Shown here one piece after another: positions 39,083 through 50,665 of a stretch of 64,000 nucleotides of DNA. The notes below the pieces were generated by a model, which worked only from the letters and a program-made list of their open reading frames with translations, did no database searches and was not told the DNA's origin. The stretch is from Trileptium ribeirensis (taxonomy: Eukaryota; Nematoda; Enoplea; Enoplida; Thoracostomopsidae): positions 1 to 64,000 of the forward strand of contig JASANE010026734.1 of the NCBI GenBank assembly GCA_030248225.1, read 5' to 3'. Both the position numbers and the translations under genes were made by a program. The first letter of the stretch is position 1. Each line of letters starts with the position of its first letter.

Positions 39083-42000
39083 TGGTCAGATACTGTAGAG
39101 AATCGTTGACTAGCCATATACATATATGAAAAACAGTATATATCTGCAGAGCTAGAAGCAGAGAGATAGCAAATCACCGTTATTATGGTTTTCTCATAGG
39201 GAATCGAAATATATGTATTTATTCCATATTAAACTAATTATAATAGATCAGCCAAAAATATATGATAGATGAAAGAGAATAAACGTAGTCTAATAACCAA
39301 ACTTTTGCACCCTCACGACCAAATTGTTGAAAAGCGTTATTAGTGCTTAGAATTACCGGAAATTTGATCCCTGCAATATGAGCATCTATTTCCTTAAAGA
39401 TAACATTTGTGTGTAAAGAGCGAATATTCACAAACCACTGAAGGTCCGTTTAAACATAACAACAAATTAAAACACGCGCTCATGAATAAATATATATATG
39501 AGTGTCTGTTTTATAATGGTCACACAGAACAATAACGATTTTATGCGTTACAGTTTGATAGCATAATATTAGGGACCTTTTCACATTGCTTCCGATCCAA
39601 TCCGATGCGTTCCGATAAGCTAAGCCACGCAGAATTTTGCCATATGCGAATGTATTGCTGTAGCATGAAGAAATACATATACATACATGCACACATATAT
39701 GCGGAGTTTGGTCGTATCAGAGCGCATCGGTCGATTTCTTCGATCGGATACTAGGTTACTTTACAAAAACTTGTATATTAGGAGTATGGCCACAGTTATT
39801 GCGCCCACGCTCTTAGCTGAATTAGGAGATTTTATCTGGGTACAACATGTTTGGTGTTAAAACCATGCATCATGTATAATGGCCAAGCACAGTTATTGAG
39901 AAAACAGCTTGCATTTAATATCCATCGCACAATCTGTTCGGGTTTCTGCAAACTTTAAGCGATGTAGAAAGTATTTGATCAAACATTTGCCATCGTTCTG
40001 CATACGCAAAATACAATTACAATGCAATGCTAAATTTTTGTTTCGCTGCTTGACATTTTAGGTAGTGTTGCTAATGTGCGAAATCTTAGCATTAAAAATT
40101 ACAAATAAACTTTGAAATACGATGTTTGCGAAAAATCAAATCTCGAGCGTTGTAAGTTCGAAATACATGCTACTTTTCCAAGTGAAATAGCATGTGAAAT
40201 AAATTAAGATTTGCACTTGTGCCAAATGAATAGTAATGTAATTTTTATGGCTAACTATATAATTAAAATAGAACATTAAAGCAATACATATACATCCATG
40301 CACAAATATATATTATAACCGTTGGTTTGAAAATCCTAGGTCAAATGAAACATTAATTCGCATGCCACTCTTAGTTCGCAGTGTTTTACATAAGTACCAT
40401 AACCATGTATTACGAAATTGGTGAAAATATAGGCCTTAGTGACTGTGGTAGAAGCCTACGACAGTCTTCTACTATTGGGATCATTTGATTCAAAATCTAA
40501 CTTTCACGACTGTGCTAATTAAAATATCAAGAATTGATTATTTTGTACACAAATTACTTAGCTATTCAAAGCTATTTTTTACTATTTTTTAACTAAACTG
40601 CCAGTTTCGACCCAATGATGGCAGTGTAGCATCTAGTTAAAATGGTTCCTACTTGATTTATATACGTAAACTGACAGCCCTGGCGTCAACGATTTCTCCG
40701 AGATATCGCTAGAGCCAAAGTCAACACGACCTTAATGGTACAAAAATAACAACGCTGACTACGCTGATTGCGCCGTTGTCAATAGTGCTATGGGCTTCTC
40801 TGTCTTAAACTTGTGCGTAGTTCAACAGCTCTGATTAGCTGAGTTAGCGCTGTTTTATCGATATGACTGCTGCGGTTTTCGCTCATTTTTTTAAAGTTTT
40901 GTTGAGAACATGGCCACAATACAACTTGCTTAAAAGCAGCTGTATAATTCATGGCGTTGCGGAACTGCGTTGTGATCTTCTATCTGACTACGCTATGTAT
41001 TTAGACAATATGCCCGTTCGAAATTTAGGAGCAGCACTAAATAAAAACTAGGACTAAACGATTTCCTATATATTTTTAAAACTAAGTTTTAAAAAATGTA
41101 AAAGCTAATCGAACAATAGCTATAACCAAGTTCAAACAGCAGCTGTGTTATGTTTCTAAATTAGCTATAAAAGTTGATTGTGCAAATGAATGAACTTTAA
41201 CTTGAAGCTGTAGCAGTGCGAGCACTTTTTTGAACCTCTTGAGAAACAAGTTTTATTATTGCGGAAGAAAACGAAGGACATTGTTTTTGAACAACAAATA
41301 TATATTATGAATAATTTTAATAATAATTTCAACAACCACAAAACAGTGTCAGTTGCACGGAAGTTATTTGCAAACAATTTCGGTAAACTTAAACGATATA
41401 TAGTCGACACATAAGTATAATCAAAAAGCGGGATAGTAGAAAAACATAGGATGAGTTGAAATTTCACGTTCATTGCAGAAACTGCATGATATATAAGAAT
41501 CGTATTTTATGCAATATCTTATATTTCTTGATTTTGATATCATACATCCATTGGTCGTTTAAACAATATCAATTTTGGCATTGAAGCAATGGTCAAAGCT
41601 GTAAAATTCCAACGCTACGAGGTTGCAAAATAGCTGTTCAAACGCTGTAAACTCAGTTAATATTTGTTTGTCACTATCATGTCATGTCGTTTCATGCCTG
41701 ATCTGGTATGTCTGAATTGCACAATATTGTTGTTACACCTTTCCACTAAAGATATGCAGGCATATCGTTATGCTTGTGGATTAGCTGTACGTTAACACAG
41801 TTAACCTTTTCTATATCTTATCATTAAATCTTTCGCTCCCAGTGGAGCCAAGTGTACTTAATGTGTCGTGCTGTACACTTTGAGTTTGTCAAGTGATGTA
41901 TATTTAAAGGTGCGATGTAACTCGCTCGATTTCCAAGGGTTCTTTAAGCAATTGTGTATTAGGTCCAATATATCTCAGTCGTTCGAGTACGCCAGTTTCG

Positions 42001-42751
42001 ATTGTACAGCCCTGGTTCTATTTTTTGCGCGGTTTGAGTTTGGTCTAAGCATTGCGTGAGACACCAATGAATTCGGGCATGAATTGGATAGTCAAGATTC
42101 ATCCCCTGTGACGTTATATTTTAGTATTAAAATAAAGTTTCATATCGTCACCGGACCAATAAAGGAAAGCGCGGCCTAGAGTTTTTGCTAGGTATATCAG
42201 CGCAATACTACTATACTCCCAGCTGATACCGTATAAAAGTATTTGCTACCAAGTATTTAGCAGAAACTCAGTTCACCTGTGAACAGGTTGCGAAAGCGGA
42301 CACGTGTTCAGGTATCCTGTTTATTGTGTTCACATAGCAAGCCTTGTGAATGCTCATATCTGCGTAATGGAAAGCGTAACACTCCATGCATATCTTTCAT
42401 ATTTCTGTTATCATGCAGCGGTCTGAGCTGTGTTTCTTCAAGGGTTAGATTTAAAACTTCAGCGTTAACACAACAACAAAAGCATCGCCATGAATGATCT
42501 GAAAGTATTTTAAACATATAGAAATTCAATATAAACACCGATATTTGTAAAATACGCGAAGGGCGTGTAGCCAGAAATATCTCCACCGGATGAATCTTCC
42601 ACTGGATTTGCAAGGTGGGGTACAGCTTAAACGCACTTGGCGCACATTAACATGTACTTCGCTTTTGTGTCATCGCTCACAAGGAGAACGCTTCATCCCT
42701 CTTTTCTAAGCCTTCACGCAACTTTTATTCAAATCCATATTGCTTTTGCGC
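39083..42751. other. Intron sequence, nothing firm
   Basis: AT-rich. Frames of 60-100 codons at 40863, 41165 (minus), 41868 and 42279/42308 lack splice or start context. A GATCCAATCCGATGCGTTCC patch at 39590-39740 may be a repeat scrap. Confidence 0.4.
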
Positions 42752-42950
42752 TTTTGCATAATAGGTGAACCAGAGTACGGGTGGCACTTTTTCGGATATT
42801 GAATGGAAATACTCATATCATTTATACGTTACATGGCTAATAACCCACAGGTTTTGCATAAGAGACGAACCATTTTACGGGTGGCAGTCTTTAGGATACC
42901 GAATGGATATACTCATATCATTTATAGCCACATGACTAATCATTCACATG
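42752..42950. repeat. Two-unit tandem repeat, period 100 bp
   Basis: Unit 1 (42752) and unit 2 (42852) both read TTTTGCATAA, GAACCA, ACGGGTGGCA, GGATA.*GAATGGA*ATACTC, ATATCATTTATA and ACATG.CTAAT, with about ten substitutions and small indels. No gene is associated. Confidence 0.8.
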
Positions 42951-43959
42951 ATATCCTTGCTATAAATGCATAACAATTGCTGCGTAGCAAAAATACTTAC
43001 CAAAGATTACTTTTAGCAGCTTATAAAATATATAGAGAAGATTAAAGTAGTTAATTGGTTTGTGCTTTGCAGACGTGGTTTATTTCATGTTATCACGCAG
43101 TATGCGTGTAGTGACATTAAGTATGATAATAGAGATCCAGAATTTCAGCAATTGAGAGATTATCCTGAGTGCTTCACAAAGATCAAACTGGCATGGGAAC
43201 CATTGTGTAGAAAGACATTATAATTTTCTATGGAAGTCCAGCAGCATGTATCCATGCGTTATTAAGATATCACTACGTTATTGTCCACTGTAGGTCCTTG
43301 GTCAATCGTGATACTTACGAAAGTGCACACAGACGTGATGTGAATGACGGGTATGGCCATGTGCCCTATATTAAAAATTAACATTTAACATGAGAAACGA
43401 TGAATTACCAAAATTGCTAAGAAGAATTGAAAAATAACACGCGAAAGCGGAAATTAAAACACAAATTTGGGTTTTATTTTATCACAAATATTATTTTGAA
43501 CAATTTTATATTGAATTTTACGTGTGTGGCAATACCACGCAACTCCATATTGTTTCTGATACTACGCCGTAAGCTACGATTGATTATGGCCAATATATCG
43601 GTTCAGAAAATATATATCTCAACCACGTTTATGACAATAATTTTTTCTCGATTCTTTTGGGTTTATACCCGTGGTAGTCAAAGTTGGTACCCAAAATTTT
43701 CGGAATAAGTTTTTTCTTGTTAAATGTATAATGTATAATTTTATATATTATTCGAACCGCATTGATGAGTTTAGTCCAATGGTGTAAAAATCAGAAAAAT
43801 CGGTTGATGAGCTAACAACTAGACTATTAACTCTATCGAGATTGCAGAACGTAGTGAAGTATAGGCACACCTATGCCTTTTGCATGCAGAGCCAATCAGC
43901 TCTCGATAGCATACGTCGATATGCCGTATGTGGACATCACACAATACCGCAAAACTTAG
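42951..43959. other. Intron sequence, nothing firm
   Basis: AT-rich. The 93-codon plus frame at 43427-43708 has no start or splice support beyond its ATG and an Ile/Asn/Phe-rich composition typical of chance frames. Confidence 0.4.
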
Positions 43960-44690
43960 AACAAAACTAACTCTTTGGCAATGAGTTTCCCATGCCCGAA
44001 AACTCCCAAGTGAAACTTTTCAGCCACCCAGGACGTCAGAACAAATTTTCTAAATTTTGGTCGAGGAACCATGAGGGTGTCATGCCTCAAACCCCATAAC
44101 TCCAAAATCGGAGCCTTAATCGAAAAACAAAAAGAGGCATCGGCATTTATCACTTTACTATGAAATAAAACAAACCAGAGAAAGAAATTCGAATGTTAAG
44201 ATAAAATAACCTTGCTTCCGTGAAGGGTACTAAAATATGGTAAAACCCTCATTTTGACCTCTGACCCCGAACCAAATGGGCGTCATACCCCCGTACCCAT
44301 GGAACCATGGGTCCAGAGCAAAACCAGCGTCGGCAATAAGTTTCAGATGCCCGAAAACCCCCAGGTAAAACTTATCAGCCGCCCAAGACGTCAGAGCAAA
44401 TTTTAAAATTTTGGGTCGAGGAACCGTTGGGGCGTCATACCCCGTACCTCAAGCCCTATAAATCCAGAACACGAGGCTTAATCGAAAAACAAAAAAGAAG
44501 CATCGGCATTTGTCATTTTACTATGAAATAAAACCATCCAGAGAAAAAAATTCGAAAGTTAAGATAAAAATAATCTTGCTTCCGTGAAGGGTACTAAAAT
44601 GAGGTAAACTGGGGCAAAAAACTCACATTTTGACCCCTGACCACGGGAACAGACCCCAAATCAAAAACGCTCGGGGATGTGCACGGTAAA
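43960..44690. repeat. Two-unit tandem repeat, period about 354 bp
   Basis: GGCAATGAGTTTCCCATGCC at 43978 and GGCAATAAGTTTCAGATGCC at 44332 are equivalent points. Both units then run through CCGAAAAC, a GACGTCAGA.CAAATTTT block, GGTCGAGGAACC, GTCAT.CC, CTTAATCGAAAAACAAAAA, GCATCGGCATTT, TTTACTATGAAATAAAAC, AAAGTTAAGAT variants and CTTGCTTCCGTGAAGGGTAC. Divergence is modest, so the duplication is not very old. It lies directly before the repeat at 44695 and may be the internal part of one element. Confidence 0.82.
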
Positions 44691-44775
44691 TCTACTATGC
44701 CGGTTCGAATGAGCTCAAGATCATTAAAATCGGTTAAGTCGTTCCCGACTTATGGCCGATCACACACACAGACGG
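44691..44775 (-). repeat. Second copy of the GTCTGTGTG dispersed family
   Basis: Read on the minus strand it gives CCGTCTGTGTGTGTGATCGG, ACTTAACCGATTTTAATGAT, CTTGAGCTCATTCGAACCGG and a TAGATTTACCGTG block, matching the order of blocks at 8935-9045 in the opposite orientation. The adjacent tandem repeat to its left may belong to the same element. Confidence 0.55.
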
Positions 44776-44929
44776 AATTTAAAAGATTTCACCCCTGCAA
44801 CACACAATCTCCACTACGTTTCACTACGTTCTGACTATGGTTCAGGCTTAGTCTTATGCTTAGCCTAAGGTTAGAATAAGCTTAAGCTGTCAATCCATGA
44901 ACCAATTCAGCTGATTTTTTATATCATTC

Positions 44930-45110
44930 GACTCGAACGATATATAAAATTACATATTTATCGAGAAAATTTTTTTCAAAACTTTTGGGTACCAAGGGGA
45001 CATTAGTAATTAAAAAATCGAACAAAAATTTTTTGTCATAAATATGGTCGAACTGAGCCGCCTCGTCGAGCTGAGTAGAGCGGTACTAACATTATCCAAA
45101 AATGATGATT
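44930..45110. repeat. Copy of the GGTACC/T-run dispersed family
   Basis: Contains AAAATTTTTTTCAAAACTTT, GGGTACCAAGGGGAC, TTAAAAAATCGAACAAAAAT, ATATGGTCGAACTGAGCCG and CGAGCTGAGTAGAGCGGTAC. The ordered blocks match 30835-31050 and the arms at 54511-55310. A short CTTAGCCTAAGG-type stretch lies just before it (44845-44890), as it does in the centre of the fold-back element at 54.9 kb. Confidence 0.6.
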
Positions 45111-45562
45111 TTACTGCTGGATGTATAACCGAACAGACTCGACTGCCGTAAGGCTACGGAAACATTGGGGACTTGCTGCAGCTAGGTGGAACAGATAAAG
45201 GACCTCCAATATCGTTAATGTGGTGAGGGATTGATTGCCATTAGGACAGCCCTAAATATTGAGTCGTTGTATCAAAAATAGCATCGCCTGGTTAAGATAT
45301 GAGTATTTCTTTAATGTTGCGCTAGCACAATGCTTTTGTGTGTATAGTACATTTGCTACAATATATTATTGTTACAGGCGTTTTAGGGATTATAATACTC
45401 AGTTGCTTCAAGTTGGAATATTGTATTATTTATTAAAGCTATAATATTGCGACTGTAGCTCTATTTTTGAGCACGTGGTTTCAATTAAAAAATATAACTG
45501 TTGAAAAGCTAAGTTTGCTGCTGGTAACAACAGCGTCCTTATTACTAGATTTTAGGTATCTA

Positions 45563-45845
45563 GTGGTCCTAAAACCGGGGTATGAATTTAGTGGCCAAGA
45601 ATATGGGTGGAGTGTAAATATGTGGTCAAAGAACATGGGTAGGGTGTAAACTTGTGATCCAAGAAGTTCGGAGGGTTGTCCAAGATTCGGCTGTCCAAGC
45701 ACACTGATCGGGTAGTCATGTTTACCCCACCAAGTGGGCCGGCCATTAACCTGATGAGTAATTCCGAAACCGGCCTCGACGTAGCGCGGGCATTAAGAAG
45801 GCAAAGCTGAACAGTGTCACACTCTCCACTAGAGTTGACTATCAT
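45563..45845. mobile_element. Truncated relative of the 36054 fold-back element
   Basis: The right end, CTAGAGTTGACTATCAT, matches the right terminus of the 36054-36755 element (GTAGAGTCGACTATCAT) with few differences. The interior has the same AACATGGGTGGGGTGTAAAT-type and GTCCAAGAAC variants and a CATGTTTACCCCACCAAGTGG block. The left half, including the left terminal repeat, is missing, so this copy is 5'-truncated and immobile. Confidence 0.7.
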
Positions 45846-47820
45846 CAAGTGTTGTTGTCACTAATTCGTGTATGCTCCATAAAGATATAGACCATCAATG
45901 CTCATAGCAGGGTGGTAGAGGGGGCTACACCTCTGAGGCTTCGGACATCCCATTTTCGAAAATTTGGCAAAAATTGGGGAAAATTAGGGGTAATAGACAG
46001 AAATTGGCAAAAATTTGGGAATATTTTAACAACAAACCAGGGAAACTTAAAAAAACCAGAGATATTGAGCAAAATTGCAGAAAATTGCGGAGTTTTAAAA
46101 TTTTCACATTCTACGCAGCATACCCCCATGGCGTTCCTCCTGCCCACGGGCTCACCCCTGTGAGGAGGTACACCCTGCGGTCCCGCTGCCTCATTTGGAC
46201 ATCGGACATTGAGCATGGAGCACACAGACAAATTTAAAGTTACACATGATTTTACAAATGATATAAGGCAGTAGCAAACTTTACAAATTTAAGCCTGAGA
46301 AATAACAGTTTTTGCCATGATATTTGCTCTTAGATAGCGCAATTGAATTTGCATTAATGTTTAATGTACATTTCCTAATTGCACATTCACTGTTAAAAAT
46401 TGAGCCAAATCATTGCAATTTTTCAAACAGTAAGCAGCAGCAATATTTGAGTTGGTTTTTTCCTTGAACAGTAAGTTTTAGAATCTTATTATTGCCTCAA
46501 GTTGTAGAACTCGAGTAAATCAGATATGCTTGAGTATATGTATTGTCAAAAATTTGAGCGCAATTCTATCAATTGTTCTTAAAGCCATAGATGATAACTG
46601 CAAAGTTTTCAGTAATTTTAATTCAAACATGCTTTTAATTCCATATTCCTTTCGAGACAAGATCTACGCTTTGCACGACATGATGTAACAATGCTATGTA
46701 CAGGTATCGTTTCCAACCAGAAAATCAGAATTATGAAGAATCTTTAGAGAACAAGAAGTACATAATTGAAAGCATATGCGTCATATCTTTACATGTTTAG
46801 TACAATACAAGTCATTCAGTTTTATGAGACCGAATCATTAAATCCGTTTTGTTTTTATTAGAAAATAACTCAAGATTGTTTATTAAACTGTAATTTAATA
46901 TATACATATTCATTTAAAATTTCGGCTGCTTTTGAGAACCCCTCAGTAATGCCTGGTGTGACATTAATGGACATCGGTATGTATCAAAGGTGCCAAGATC
47001 GGACTTCCTGGTCAACAATCGATAAGCAAAACAAATATAGTATATATACACTAACAAATAGTGCAAGTCCTAGCTTTTTGGATAATTTTTTCAGGAATAC
47101 TGTCCTACTGCATCATTTTCGAGCTGTGGAGGTATTTGTCAAATCCAGTTTTGCTGAACCCTCGTTTTAGCGATAACAATAAAAATTTGCAGTTTCTATT
47201 AATGGCACAACACTCGAAAAAGTACGAAATCAGAAATAGTGTTGCATTGACACACGCGTTATTTTGGACTCATAGAGTAAGTGAATAAACACACAGCAGC
47301 AGATATTATATTGCTTGCAATTTGTTTTGCACTCTACTTTAAATTCATGAACTATATGAAAAAACCAAGGCTTCAACCATGAAATATATACCGTTTTTAA
47401 ACAAAAATCCGAATATATGTAAAATATTTATTAAATTTGGGTTAGACATCCTAAGTCACACAAACATTAATTAGCTCTCTGGTTGACGTGTTTGAAAAAT
47501 GCGTCGAAGTTAAGTACACGAGATTACTTAAAAATCAAGGTTCAGTGACTGTGGCTTGAAGGCATGATAATTTCTTTAATGGGTTCATAAGATTGTGAGT
47601 ACACCTTCAAAACTCTTTTTAAAGCATCGGTTTTTTCGTAATTCGTTCACTTTATCAGTAAATTACTTAGATATGGAAAATTAAAAATTTTATAGCGTAT
47701 CGTTTAAATTTTTATGTGATACTGTGTCTGTCAGTGCAACCATATCCAGCGTAACTTTTTTTACTCAAAATAGTTTCCATACAATTGAAGAGATAACCGC
47801 CGGAAAATTCTTTTAAAATT
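45846..47820. other. Intron sequence with one repeat scrap
   Basis: At 45905-46215 a mixed GC-rich and A-rich segment, bounded by related GAGGCTTCGGACATCCCATT and CCTCATTTGGACATCGGACA strings, looks like an interspersed element. Frames in it overlap on both strands. No gene is seen in the rest. Confidence 0.4.
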
Positions 47821-47911
47821 CAAAGAACTATTCTTTTATATTTTACTGGAATTTCACTAAATCTTATATTTCGGAAAATAATTCTTTGAAATTTCAAGGA
47901 ATAGTTCTTTG
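47821..47911. repeat. Small inverted repeat, 91 bp
   Basis: CAAAGAACTATTCTTT at 47821-47836 and AAGGAATAGTTCTTTG at 47896-47911 are inverse copies matching at 15 of 16 positions, with about 60 bp of AT-rich spacer containing CTTTGAAATTTCAAGG. It could be a tiny MITE or a hairpin. Confidence 0.6.
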
Positions 47912-49847
47912 ATTGTTGAAAAACATCTGGTGGTGCAAAAGTCAAGAAATTTTCTCATAACATTCACGGAAAGTATTTGGAGTGAGTAATCGGTATATTA
48001 AAACGACATGATGTTTACAATACCATTAAATATATAGCTTTCTAACATACAATCATCCATCGGTCACTCACTACAACCGTACTTATAAGACTCCGCAATG
48101 AAATAACACTTCATCTGTTCTATAAATTTACATAGGTGCATCAGAATAGCAAGACAAAGAAGTGCCATATGCCTTTTATAGGCAAAACAACAAATTAGTT
48201 CGCTGTAATTCAATACGATGACAAAAATTATCATATCTTAACACAAAAAAATATGAAAAGACATAATTGCACAACATCTAAAATCATTAATAGAAATGAT
48301 AAAATACTAAAAGATGTAAAACTTTTTAAAAGTACCAACGGTATCCGCTTTCGCGCACATGTTGTAGGGACAAAGTTGGCAGGTAATTATACTCCGATTG
48401 TTGGTTCACAAAAATGACAGTTCGTAGTATTTTGACACCATTTTATTACTATCGAACAAAAAAACTAGTTTTTATATTTTTAGTCGGCAGAACACAACGA
48501 ACAGCAGTTACAGTTTTCGTTTTGCAACTGTACTTACTATATGTACCTACTAAAATATGACCGCTGACAATGACGAACAATTATTAGCGGTTGGATAGAA
48601 AGGCTGTACAGGGCAATATTTAAGTCTCAGAAAATGTTTCGGAAACTTGATACGGGTGGTAAAGGCTAGGCATGTGACGTTTAATAGTCATTCAGCAAAA
48701 AGTAACAGCTTGTAGCATGTTAGAATGCATTTGGAAAATTGAAAACAACGCTCTGTATCTTTTGAAGACACGGATTTGGTCCTGGTGGCGCATCTGCGGG
48801 AACGAATGGTATAAACAGTAAGCTACATCTTTGAAAAAAAATTATACTACTGGGTCATAGTACTAAATTATACATTACCTGTTACTCTAGCTTACATACC
48901 ACAAAATTACTTCATTTTGCTTGAGTGCGACACCTCGATTGTGAAATTGTGTAACTATATTCCATGATTAATTAGATACGGCAAATAAAATCAATGAATT
49001 AGGCTATATACAATTAAGCATTATTTCTTAATTGCTTATATTGCAATTTATTTGAACTTCGTTTCTGCCGCGACAACACGAACCCGGATATTGAAAGAGT
49101 AGAAGTGCAGTGATTAAAGAAAAGGTCCATATATGGCAGAATAAAGACAAATTCCGACGCAAGGCTCACTCAGATTCTGTGGTCGAACAAATTTATATCC
49201 TGTGCTGACGAACTGTCACAGCTAACCTGAAAAATGGTGGATAATGTATTAGAGGTGAGCATATCATTCCACTGAGTAGCTCCACTCGGTCCAGTCCGGT
49301 TACAAACGGTTACAGTCGAAATGTTGCAGCTCCTGGCCGAGCCGGGACGGGCCGATCAAAATTTCCGACGGGATCAAGCCGAAAAATTTCGGTTAGTTCT
49401 CATATCAAGGCTTCACGTTTATTTTTATGTTGATATCGCCTGCACTCTTTATATCGAGAGGGCCAACACGCGATTATAAACGCGTCAAGCCAACCTAGGC
49501 CGAAACGTTCCAGCTCTTGGCCCAGTTGGGCCTACCACGAGACACAGCGGGTCGGACAGACCGCAAAATATCTACCCGTATGGCCATTTGAAAACAAAAT
49601 TAAGACATTTACAAATATATTTCCCAGTTAAACATATGCAAACGAGAGGTAGTGGACCTACAAATGTTCCTGAAGTAGATTTATTGCGCGTTTTCCTTAA
49701 AGAAATTTGATCGCAAGCTTTCAGTAAATGGCTTCTACTCTCACGTCTAGTAAAACCGAAATAATTAAGTAATTAGGTAAACGAATTGCTGGGACAAATT
49801 ATCGCTGGCGCATCGTGCATGAATGCATAAATAACACCGAAATTCAG
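47912..49847. other. Intron sequence with a GC-rich repeat scrap at 49.25-49.57 kb
   Basis: The part 49255-49570 is GC-richer. It contains two related strings, GAAATGTTGCAGCTCCTGGC (about 49319) and GAAACGTTCCAGCTCTTGGC (about 49502), 183 bp apart, suggesting a diverged tandem duplication or two terminal regions of an old element. No gene is visible. Confidence 0.45.
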
Positions 49848-50077
49848 TGGTGCAATGGTAGTCAGCAGCAATCCTCGATAACGTTTGAATCGTATTTTCA
49901 GAAAATTTGTACATATCATAACGCAATGCTAACCTTCAAGGTGCGGCGATCCCTAAAGATAGTGGGGCTAAGCATAATTTGTGTTTAGCTCTAATCTCCG
50001 GATCTTGATTTCTGGTGGGATTCAACCCCCTCACGCCACACCGCCCGGAATTGCCGCCCACGTAACCTTCTATGCCA
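49848..50077. other. Two tRNA-like pol III promoter pairs, probable SINE remnants
   Basis: On the plus strand an A-box-like TGGTGCAATGG (49848-49858) is followed 24 bases later by a B-box-like GTTTGAATCG (49883-49892). On the minus strand an A-box-like TGGCATAGAAGG (50077-50066) is followed by GGTTGAATCCC (50027-50017) within a T-arm-like hairpin (GTGG...CCACC). Neither folds into a full tRNA by eye. The minus copy continues into a GATCCGGAGATTAGAGCTAA block to about 49941, plausible as a SINE body. Confidence 0.35.
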
Positions 50078-50665
50078 ACAATATTTGTGCCAATGTATTT
50101 GTAAACTGTTGCATATAGCACAGAGGAGTTATGATTTAAAGAATTTAACTTTTGGAAAATTTGAAAATTATAGAATTTTAGTGCAGGTATCAATAGCAAT
50201 TCGACTGTAGCGAATTTAGAATATAATTTCATGGTGGCAAGTTAAGCTTTGCTTTTGATCAGATATTGTTTTGCCAATTACATTCGGTTATTCTTGATTT
50301 AAAACAAGAAATTCATCAAAATAGATGCAAAATTTTTGGACATCGCTATTACAATTTATTAGGGATTGCACTAAATTGTCGGGTTTGCACAGGCTGAAGC
50401 CGGACACTGCTTATTACTTAATTTAGAATTTGAACCCTTCGCACCTCAGATAAATTTGGATCTGCGGATTATAAATAATTTTCAGGAACCAGATGATTTC
50501 TGCTGGGCATTGAAATTCTCAAAACACAAAAATAAAGGAAACCTAAGTTCTAATTTTGTTGGATCTAATTTTCCAAACAAATCTCAAATAGTTTTAAAAT
50601 TCAGTTATAATAGTCATATACACCTTTGGTGCACTCAAACAACATCTCAAATAATCATTTCTTAC

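Noticed and set aside
45750..45775. Hammerhead ribozyme-like core CTGATGAG...GAAAC
   Set aside because: The two core boxes are present, but stem II would be one base pair, and neither a closing stem I partner nor a cleavage triplet lies in the right place. The aligned element at 36.65 kb lacks the boxes.
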